Assembly: GCA_016214785.1 (NCBI GenBank)
Contig: JACRNV010000058.1
Location: 1-39,775, forward strand
DNA: 39,775 bases
Direction: 5' to 3'
From: Methanobacteriota archaeon
GTDB taxonomy: Archaea; Thermoplasmatota; Thermoplasmata; SG8-5; JACRNV01
Under the pieces are notes generated by a model. It saw only the letters and a program-made list of their open reading frames with translations, ran no database searches and was not told where the DNA came from. Position numbers and translations under genes: made by a program. Within the stretch, counting starts at the first letter, position 1; each line of letters opens with the position of its first letter. Shown here piece by piece: positions 5,608-11,741 of the stretch.

Positions 5608-7755
5608 ATGGCCGATGAGGGGGCATCGTGGGACAGGCTCATCCAGCACCTGGACGAGATGAAGAAGCGCGAGGCCGCATTGTCCGAGAAGGAAAAAGCG
5701 CTTCTGGCCACAGGTGCTTCGCTCGATTCAAAGAGGGACGAGCTCGAGCGCAGGATGCTCGAGCTGAATGACAAGAACACCGAGCTCTCCGGCATCCAGC
5801 GCCGCCTGGCGGAGAGCGAGAAGTTCATAGCGTCGAAGGAGAAAGACCTCTCGGAGAGGGAGGCCGCGGCCGGGAAGCGCGAGGACGCGCTCGGGGAGCG
5901 GGAGCGCTCCCTTCAGGCCCAGGCCGAGGCCGACATCGCCAGGGCGGCCGAGCTGGAGAAGCGTGACGGCGCCATATCGAAGAAGGAAGAGGCCATCGAG
6001 GAGCGCGAGGGTGAGATAAGCTCAAGGTCATCTGAAATCCAATCGAAGCTCGGCGAGCTAGGCTCGAAGGAGGCCGCGCTGACCAAAATGGAGTCCGCGC
6101 TCACCGAGAAAGAAGCGACCCTGTCCGAGCGGGACGCCGCAATGAGGGAGAGGGAGGCCGACCTCGAACGGGGGATGAGCGAGGCCAGGATGGAGGCCGC
6201 CAAGCTCAAGGAGAAGGAGGGAGCGCTTTCGCAGAGGGAGAACGAGCTGGCCGCGATGGAGAACGACGTCTCATCGAGGCTCGCCGATTACAATTCGAAG
6301 GTCGCAGAGATCGAGCCGAGGGAGAAATCCCTCGAAGGGAAAGAAGCGCTTCTCGCGGAGAGGGAGGGCGCAATCCGGGAGAAGGAGGCCGCCCTGGCAA
6401 GGGGGATGGAGGACCATCAGGCGAAATCCTCGCAGCTTTCAGAGATGGATGATACTCTCTCAGAGAAGGAGGCGGCGCTGTCGCGGAAGGAGGGCGAGCT
6501 CGACAAGCGAACGGCGGACGTCGAGTCCCGGTTCGGGGAGTTCGAGGCGCGCGAGAAATCCCTCGCCGAGAAGGAGGAGGCCGTCTCGCAGAGGGAGGCC
6601 GAGGTCGAGCAGAGCATCTCATCCATTTCAGAGAGGGAGGAGAGCCTGAAGAAGGATCTCCAGTCCTCAGAGGAGCTGCGCCAATCCATCGACGCGAGAG
6701 AGGCCGAGCTCGCCGCGCGCTCGGCCGAGCTGGCGAAGGGCGAGGAAGCGCTCAAGCAGATGGGGCAGGACCTACAGGACAGGGAAGCGCTCCTCGAAGA
6801 GGAGACAAAGAAATCGAAGGAGCAGGGCGCCCACCTGAGCCAGAAGGGCGAGAGGCTCACCATTCTTGAAACCAATTTGAAGCAGAGGGAGACGGAGCTC
6901 GCCGAGAGGGAGACGGCCCTGTCGGAGCTCGAGGCGCGCTTCGCCGGCGAGCAGAGCAAGGCACGGGAAGGGAGCCAGCAGCTCGACGCCAGGAAAGTGG
7001 AGCTGGCTGCTCTGGAATCGTCAATGTCGAAGAGGGAGGCCGAGCTGGTCGAGAGGGAGAGGGTTTTACAGTCAAAGGAGACATGGCTAAGGGACGCTGA
7101 GCAGAAGGTCAGCGATGGGGAGAGGAGGCTCGCATCGGGGCAGGCCGGGCTCGATGACGTCCAGGCGATGGCAGAGCAGCCCGTCGCAACCGACGGGATT
7201 CAAATCGTGCGGGAGGAGGCCCCCGCGCCACCGGCCGCGATGCCCGAGCTCGCTGGCGGGGACGTAGAGTGCCCCGGATGCCATACAATCCTCGAGGAAG
7301 GGACCACGCTTTGCTACGTGTGCGGCGAGAGGATCGGGCAGGCACCGGCGGCTCCCGCACCGGCCCCCGAAGCGGCCGCTGAGCCTCCGCGCGGGCAAAG
7401 GGAGTGCCCGAACTGCCACACTGAGATTGACAAGGACGCCGCGCTCTGCTTCGTATGCGGGCAGAGTCCCCCCGCGCAGCCAGCAGATGCGTCCCCCGCT
7501 CCTGCGGCGCCGGCGGGGATTGAGACTATGCCTGCCACGGCGCCCGCGGAAGTTGAGGCGGCGCCTGTCGCGGCCCCAGACGCTGGCGGCCAGTTCCCGT
7601 GCCCGGGGTGTCAGTCGCCCCTGGACGCGGGGACCGTGATGTGCTACCTCTGCGGGACGACCATAGAGGCGAACAAGGCCAATGTCACCGAGTCGCCGAA
7701 GCCAGCAGAACAGCCAGCGGCGCCCAAGACTGTAAAGAAGCGCAGGGTGATTTAG
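5608..7755 (+). CDS. Long coiled-coil protein with three C-terminal zinc ribbons
   Basis: The 715-residue protein has no signal peptide or membrane segment. Residues 1 to about 510 are an almost unbroken coiled coil built of repeats such as EKEAALSEREAAMREREADLE, a composition seen in SMC-like and filament-forming proteins but without ATPase motifs. Then come three zinc ribbons joined by Ala/Pro-rich linkers: the first begins at Cys555 (CPGCHTILEEGTTLCYVCG), the second at Cys600 (CPNCHTEIDKDAALCFVCG), the third at Cys665 (CPGCQSPLDAGTVMCYLCG). The C-terminus is basic (KTVKKRRVI). It probably acts as a rod-like scaffold that presents metal-binding heads. The family and function are not recognised. 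It is transcribed alone from a strong AT-rich promoter. Confidence 0.9.
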   Translation: MADEGASWDRLIQHLDEMKKREAALSEKEKALLATGASLDSKRDELERRMLELNDKNTELSGIQRRLAESEKFIASKEKDLSEREAAAGKREDALGERERSLQAQAEADIARAAELEKRDGAISKKEEAIEEREGEISSRSSEIQSKLGELGSKEAALTKMESALTEKEATLSERDAAMREREADLERGMSEARMEAAKLKEKEGALSQRENELAAMENDVSSRLADYNSKVAEIEPREKSLEGKEALLAEREGAIREKEAALARGMEDHQAKSSQLSEMDDTLSEKEAALSRKEGELDKRTADVESRFGEFEAREKSLAEKEEAVSQREAEVEQSISSISEREESLKKDLQSSEELRQSIDAREAELAARSAELAKGEEALKQMGQDLQDREALLEEETKKSKEQGAHLSQKGERLTILETNLKQRETELAERETALSELEARFAGEQSKAREGSQQLDARKVELAALESSMSKREAELVERERVLQSKETWLRDAEQKVSDGERRLASGQAGLDDVQAMAEQPVATDGIQIVREEAPAPPAAMPELAGGDVECPGCHTILEEGTTLCYVCGERIGQAPAAPAPAPEAAAEPPRGQRECPNCHTEIDKDAALCFVCGQSPPAQPADASPAPAAPAGIETMPATAPAEVEAAPVAAPDAGGQFPCPGCQSPLDAGTVMCYLCGTTIEANKANVTESPKPAEQPAAPKTVKKRRVI

Positions 7756-7791
7756 AGAAGGGGTTCCAGAAGAGCATGCTATTTTGTCATT

Positions 7792-8586
7792 TCAAGCATA
7801 TATCAGTTCGCCCTTCATCACCGTCACGGCCTTCCCCTGCAAGTACACCCGGCCCGCGCCCACCTTGACCTTCACGATACCCCCCCGCGCCGATGCCTGA
7901 TATCCGACGAGCTCGCTCTTGCCGAGCTTCCCCTGCCAGTACGGCCCGAGGCAGCAGTGCGCCGAGCCGGTGACGGGGTCCTCGTTCACTCCGACGCCCG
8001 GGGCGAAGAATCGCGAGACGAAATCGTACTTGGCGTCCTTAGACCGCGCGGTCACCATGACGCGCCCCAATGGCAAGGTCTTCATCAGAGCGAAGTCCGG
8101 TTCTAGCTGGCGGACGACCTCCTCAGAATCGAGCTCCGCAAGATAGCTGCTGCGGTTCCTCGCGACGTACAGAGGGGTCGCGCCAAGAGCCTTGGCAAGG
8201 CCTTTGGGGGCCTTCGCACCGCGCGCGTCCTCCCTGGGGAAGTCCATCTCGATCCACTCGCCCTTCCTCACAGCGGTCAGCAGGCCGCTCGCCGTGTGGA
8301 ACCGCGCCATCTGGCGGGGATTCAGCATCTTCGCCTCCCAGAGGACGTGCGCGCTGGCCAGTGTGGCGTGGCCGCAGAGCTCGACCTCGGCCTTCGGCGT
8401 GAACCAGCGCAATCCCCACCCATTCTTCCGTTTCGCCAGGAAAGCCGTCTCTGAAAGGTTCATCTCCATGGCCACGTTCTGCATCCAAGCGGGGCTGCGT
8501 CCCGATGGCAGAATGCAGACCGCTGCCGGGTTCCCCTTGAACGGCTCGTCTGTGAAAGCGTCGGCGTGGTAGACTGTCAGGGACAC
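7792..8586 (-). CDS. PhzF family isomerase-like protein
   Basis: The 264-residue protein shows PhzF-family signatures along its length: the N-terminal DAFTDEPFKGNPAAVC, the helix with the general-acid glutamate in MNLSETAF, FTPKAEVELCGHATLASAHVL, and the second-domain DPVTGSAHCCLGPYW. Members have the diaminopimelate-epimerase fold; PhzF itself isomerises dihydro-3-hydroxyanthranilate, but most archaeal members have no assigned substrate. The frame is open upstream to 8712, but a GTG at 8586 preceded by CGGAG gives the family N-terminus (MSLTVYHADAF). The upstream residues of the longer frame look like read-through of a neighbouring gene relic. Confidence 0.9.
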   Translation of the reverse strand: MSLTVYHADAFTDEPFKGNPAAVCILPSGRSPAWMQNVAMEMNLSETAFLAKRKNGWGLRWFTPKAEVELCGHATLASAHVLWEAKMLNPRQMARFHTASGLLTAVRKGEWIEMDFPREDARGAKAPKGLAKALGATPLYVARNRSSYLAELDSEEVVRQLEPDFALMKTLPLGRVMVTARSKDAKYDFVSRFFAPGVGVNEDPVTGSAHCCLGPYWQGKLGKSELVGYQASARGGIVKVKVGAGRVYLQGKAVTVMKGELIYA

Positions 8587-8626
8587 GGCGCTCCGATGCG
8601 CTCTCGGCCTTAAGACCTTTTGCGTC

Positions 8627-8690
8627 CCATCGGAGTTCGATTGCCTTCTCCGGGCATACCTCGTGGCAGCAGTAGCACCGATGCATGCCG
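8627..8690 (-). pseudogene. Relic of a 4Fe-4S ferredoxin-type C-terminus (DUF362-like)
   Basis: Between phzF and mptA the minus strand encodes RCYCCHEVCPEKAIEL (about 8630-8680), a classic [4Fe-4S] motif seen at the C-terminus of DUF362 proteins, which commonly read CIRCYCCHEVCP. The first cysteine is out of frame: TGC ATC is present at 8685-8680, but one base is missing before the rest. So the motif CIRC is broken by an apparent single-base deletion. Upstream sequence is replaced by mptA, and no stop codon closes the frame properly. I read it as a gene remnant; it may also be a chance of composition, though the match is long. Confidence 0.5.
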
Positions 8691-8702
8691 CGGAGAGGAA
8701 AA

Positions 8703-8712
8703 GGCTTATCAC
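8703..8712 (+). promoter_or_regulatory. Weak TATA-like box before mptA
   Basis: GGCTTATCAC after an A-rich run (GGAAAA) lies about 25 bases before the GTG start at 8733, consistent with a leaderless mptA message. Confidence 0.3.
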
Positions 8713-8732
8713 CCACGCGCCGATTGCAGGCC

Positions 8733-9647
8733 GTGAGAGACAAAGGCGGGAAAGAGCGTCTCAGCGACGTCCAGAGCCGGAGGCCCAGCGCGCGCTTCAA
8801 GCTCACGAGGGTCGGCGTGACCGGAGTCAAGAAGCCCATCAGCATCGAGAGGCCCGGGAAGACCGTCATGCTCACGGCCACGATAGACATGTACGTGGAC
8901 CTCCCGGCGACGCAGAAGGGCTCGCACATGTCGCGGAACGTGGAAGTGCTGGACGAGGCCGTCGACCGCACGTTCTCAAAGCCCGGGAAGAGCCTGGAGG
9001 ACCTGGCGAAGGGCCTGGCCGCCGAGCTCCTCCGCCGGCACGACTACGCCTCCAGCGCGGAGGTGCAGGTCGCCGCGGACTATTTCCTTGACAAGAAGGC
9101 CCCGTCCGGAAGGAAGACCACCGAGGTCTACAGGCTCACCGCATCGGCCAAGGGGACGCGCGACGGCAGGTCCGCGAAGGTCAAGAAGTCCATCGGCGTC
9201 GAAGTCGTCGGCATGACCGCCTGCCCGTGCGCCATGGAGGGCGTCAGGGAGCACATGCGAGGGAAGCACCCTGAGCATTCAAGGGCGCTGTCGAAGCTCC
9301 CGGCCATCACCCACAACCAGCGCAACGTCGCCATGCTCAGGCTCGACGTGCCCGATGGCCATGACATAGAGGCCGACACGCTCATAGAAATCGTCGAGGG
9401 CGCGCTCAGCACGCCCACGCGCGAGATACTCAAGCGCAAGGACGAGGCCGCGCTCGTCTACGCCGCGCACGCGAACCCCAAGTTCGTCGAGGACGTGGTG
9501 CGGGACATACTCGGCCATGTCTTGGCGCGCTATCCCAGATTGCCCGACGACGTCGGGATATCCGTCCGCAGCGAGAGCGAGGAGTCGATACACAAGCACA
9601 GCGCCTTCGCCGAGCGCGTGACCACTATAGGGGAGCTGAGAGCGTGA
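8733..9647 (+). CDS. mptA: GTP cyclohydrolase MptA (FolE2 family)
   Basis: This metal-dependent enzyme opens GTP to 7,8-dihydro-D-neopterin 2',3'-cyclic phosphate, the first step of archaeal pterin (tetrahydromethanopterin-type) synthesis. The 304-residue product shows the FolE2/MptA order: the N-terminal VGVTGVKKPI strand, IDMYVDLPATQKGSHMSRN with the metal-site histidine, the GMTACPCAMEGVREHM segment with the conserved cysteine pair, and THNQRNVAMLRLDVP. The frame is open to 8685; GTG 8733 is preferred because it follows GCAGG and sits at leaderless distance from a TATA-like box. A zinc-finger microprotein follows with two bases between stop and start. Confidence 0.92.
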   Translation: MRDKGGKERLSDVQSRRPSARFKLTRVGVTGVKKPISIERPGKTVMLTATIDMYVDLPATQKGSHMSRNVEVLDEAVDRTFSKPGKSLEDLAKGLAAELLRRHDYASSAEVQVAADYFLDKKAPSGRKTTEVYRLTASAKGTRDGRSAKVKKSIGVEVVGMTACPCAMEGVREHMRGKHPEHSRALSKLPAITHNQRNVAMLRLDVPDGHDIEADTLIEIVEGALSTPTREILKRKDEAALVYAAHANPKFVEDVVRDILGHVLARYPRLPDDVGISVRSESEESIHKHSAFAERVTTIGELRA

Positions 9648-9649
9648 GC

Positions 9650-9781
9650 ATGGCAGGCCTTTGCCACGAGTGCGCCAGGCCCGCGCTGACGGTCTGCAGG
9701 CTCTGCGGCAGGACGACGTGCCAGATGCACCTCGACCCGCGCTCGGGCTCGTGCGAATCGTGCAGCACGGGCAAAAGGTAA
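9650..9781 (+). CDS. Zinc-finger microprotein, HIT/B-box-like (43 aa)
   Basis: ATG at 9650, two bases after the mptA TGA, opens a 43-residue frame. It contains MAGLCHECARP, TVCRLCGRTTC, QMHLDP and CESCSTGKR, i.e. C-x2-C, C-x2-C, C-x3-H and C-x2-C. The spacing fits two interleaved zinc sites as in HIT-type or B-box fingers. Small archaeal proteins of this type exist, but the function is unknown. The coupling with mptA (TGAGCATG) and the dense set of metal ligands argue that it is real. It could be an interaction partner or a regulator. Confidence 0.75.
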   Translation: MAGLCHECARPALTVCRLCGRTTCQMHLDPRSGSCESCSTGKR

Positions 9782-9814
9782 GCCCTAATTCTTCGGTTGA
9801 CCGCTTCCTGGAAC

Positions 9815-9823
9815 ATTTAAATA
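9815..9823 (+). promoter_or_regulatory. TATA box of the PH-domain protein gene
   Basis: ATTTAAATA lies about 30-38 bases before ATG 9853. It predicts a start near 9843-9848 and so excludes the upstream in-frame codons as part of the protein. Confidence 0.55.
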
Positions 9824-9852
9824 ATAGCTTGCCGATGAGGCGCGAGGGTAAC

Positions 9853-10638
9853 ATGTCATCGCCATATCCGCCGCCGGTGCGTGCGCCGCCAGGCTCGAAG
9901 CCTGGCATTTTCCCGAGGGATTTCCTGGGCAAGGACGAGGTCATATACTGGGAAGGGCAGCCCAGCAAGGTTTCGTTTTACATGGGCGTTATCGGAGCGT
10001 TCATCTTCCTGATACTGGCTCTGATCTTCGCGTTTTTCGAGCTCGTCTTCATTTACTCCGCCACGCAGCAATTCCTGTACACGTGCCTGGTGCCCATAAT
10101 CATTTTCTCCGCCATTATGATCGCCTCGATTCTCTTCGCATACTTCCGTTGGAAGAACACGAGCTATGCCATTACAAGCAGGCGGGTCGTGACCACCTCC
10201 GGGATATTCGCCAAGGCGATAGTCGATTGCAACCATGACAAGATCCAGAACGTGACGATGATCCAGGGGCTGGCCGGGAAAATGTTCGGGTACGGCTCGA
10301 TAGTCTTTGCGACGGCGGGACTGGGCGGCGGGGGGATGGCAGGCTCGGCTTTCAGCGGCGGTTTCGGCTGGGGCGGACCGGGCGTCGCCGTTGGGCTGGG
10401 AAACGTCATGCTGATTGGCGTCGAGGACCCCATCGCCGTCCGGAAGTTCTCCCAGGAGATCATCGAATACGCGCTCAAGGAGAAAAAGAAAGAGGACTAC
10501 ATGGAGATGGCCGCGGCCATGACCGTACCCAAGCCCAATGCAGACCAGCGGCCTGGCCAAAAATTCTGCTCGAAGTGCGGGGCGCCCAACCAGGCAAAGG
10601 CGGCGTTCTGCTCAAGCTGCGGGGGTAAAATAGAGTAG
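9853..10638 (+). CDS. Bacterial-PH-domain membrane protein with C-terminal zinc ribbon
   Basis: The 261-residue protein has a Pro-rich start (YPPPVRAPPGSKPG), the segment KDEVIYWEGQPSKVSFYMG, two membrane helices (VIGAFIFLILALIFAFFELVF and LVPIIIFSAIMIASILFAYF), then WKNTSYAITSRRVVTTSG, the signature of the DUF304/bPH2 domain. A glycine-rich loop (GLGGGGMAGSAF) interrupts the domain. The C-terminus is a zinc ribbon, KFCSKCGAPNQAKAAFCSSCGGKIE. Such proteins are thought to be membrane-associated binding modules; no reaction is known. ATG 9853 follows GAGGG and fits the TATA position. Confidence 0.87.
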   Translation: MSSPYPPPVRAPPGSKPGIFPRDFLGKDEVIYWEGQPSKVSFYMGVIGAFIFLILALIFAFFELVFIYSATQQFLYTCLVPIIIFSAIMIASILFAYFRWKNTSYAITSRRVVTTSGIFAKAIVDCNHDKIQNVTMIQGLAGKMFGYGSIVFATAGLGGGGMAGSAFSGGFGWGGPGVAVGLGNVMLIGVEDPIAVRKFSQEIIEYALKEKKKEDYMEMAAAMTVPKPNADQRPGQKFCSKCGAPNQAKAAFCSSCGGKIE

Positions 10639-10675
10639 GAGAAACCTTTTCTCCCCCCGCCCCATCCTCCAACCT

Positions 10676-11596
10676 ATGACGCGCCCGGTAGCCCACACCT
10701 ACAGGAAGCCAAGCGTCGTGGCCAGGACCGAGACCATCAGGCTCTGCGGCATCTGCCTGGGGGAGGTCAAGGGCGGGCTGCCGCTTGCGGTATGCGACTG
10801 CGGCAAGCTCTACCACGTCAGTTGCGCCTTCCGCGTGGGCTCGTGCGTCTCATGCGGCACCCCGATGGAGGAGAGGATGCGCGTCGAGCCGGGAACCGCC
10901 CCTTCGATCGAGGACCGGGACATCCAAGCCACCTCAACTCATGATGTATCTTCGCACCCCCAACCGCCTATCATGCCAATTCAAGCGGCGAGAGGCCAGC
11001 GCCTTTCGCCATCCGAGAAGCTCGCGCTGCTGGAGGAGCGCCTCCTGACCGCGCACATATCCGAGGCCACGTACCTGCGCCTGAAGGAGAAGTTCGAGGC
11101 CGAGGCGAGCCTCGCACGGCAGACGGAAGCGCTGGAGGTCGAGGCGTCCTTCGAGTGCCCGGAATGCGGCGAGCCCCTCGATACCGATGCGGTATCGTGC
11201 CCTAAATGTGGAGTAAGGTTCGCCGAGGACGGGCAGTTCGCGTGCCCCGAGTGCGCGAGAATCCTTGATGCCTCGGCGAGGTCTTGCGAATGCGGAGTCG
11301 CATTTACTGATTCGGACATGGAGGCCGCCTGCCCCCTCTGCGGCGCATTGCAGGATGCGGAGGCCGATAGATGCTCGGGCTGCGGCGTCGAGTTCTCGGA
11401 CGACATGGAGGCCGAGGAGTTCAGGTGCCCCGAGTGCGACAGGGAGATAGACGAGAACGCCGGGAGCTGCGAGTGCGGCGCCGTCTTCGACCGGGCGCGC
11501 GGCGAGGGGACGGCCTTCCTCTGCCCGCAATGCGGCGCCGACGTCGGGAAGGACGACCAGTACTGCCCTGGCTGCGGGGCTCAATTCTCTGACTAA
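10676..11596 (+). CDS. RING-like and five-fold tandem zinc-ribbon protein
   Basis: The 306-residue soluble protein begins with a RING-like cysteine/histidine cluster (LCGICLGEV, VCDCGKLYHVSC, GSCVSCGTPM; about residues 23-65). A linker and a SHOCT-like helical segment follow (SEKLALLEERLLTAHISEAT). The C-terminal half (about 155-306) holds five consecutive zinc ribbons, each about 30 residues: CPECGEPLDTDAVSCPKCG, CPECARILDASARSCECG, CPLCGALQDAEADRCSGCG, CPECDREIDENAGSCECG and CPQCGADVGKDDQYCPGCG. The last ends GAQFSD, and the stop codon lies inside the first of two duplicated hairpins. It may bind nucleic acid or protein. The specific function is not recognised. Confidence 0.87.
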   Translation: MTRPVAHTYRKPSVVARTETIRLCGICLGEVKGGLPLAVCDCGKLYHVSCAFRVGSCVSCGTPMEERMRVEPGTAPSIEDRDIQATSTHDVSSHPQPPIMPIQAARGQRLSPSEKLALLEERLLTAHISEATYLRLKEKFEAEASLARQTEALEVEASFECPECGEPLDTDAVSCPKCGVRFAEDGQFACPECARILDASARSCECGVAFTDSDMEAACPLCGALQDAEADRCSGCGVEFSDDMEAEEFRCPECDREIDENAGSCECGAVFDRARGEGTAFLCPQCGADVGKDDQYCPGCGAQFSD

Positions 11597-11703
11597 TTAT
11601 CCTGAATCGAATTGAGCTTCCAGTTCACTGATTGAACCACAGCGGTGGTACAATTCCGAAGTGGGGGCGCAATTCTCGGATTGATTAATGTATCGAATTG
11701 CGC
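11579..11703 (+). repeat. Duplicated hairpin with a compensatory base-pair change
   Basis: Copy 1: GCTCAATTC (11579-11587) pairs with GAATTGAGC (11609-11617). Copy 2: GCGCAATTC (11667-11675) pairs with GAATTGCGC (11695-11703). Both are perfect 9-bp stems with loops of 21 and 19 bases. The single stem difference (T:A versus G:C) is matched on both arms. The flanks also match (cagttcactgattgaa versus cagttcactggttgaa). Copy 1 overlaps the gene's last codons (GAQFSD-stop), and copy 2 still spells GAQFSD-TGA. It may act as a terminator or RNA-stability element between two convergent genes. Confidence 0.8.
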
Positions 11704-11741
11704 TTTCAGTTCACTGGTTGAATCGCTACTAAACAATCACA

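Noticed and set aside
8123-8971. 282-residue minus-strand frame containing the ferredoxin-like motif
   Set aside because: Both ends are antisense or out of frame to mptA and phzF. Only the short middle part (about 8627-8690) has meaning, and it is listed as a relic.
11641-11741. A short gene encoded by the second hairpin copy
   Set aside because: Only six codons (GAQFSD) before a stop resemble the upstream protein; there is no start codon or ribosome-binding site.
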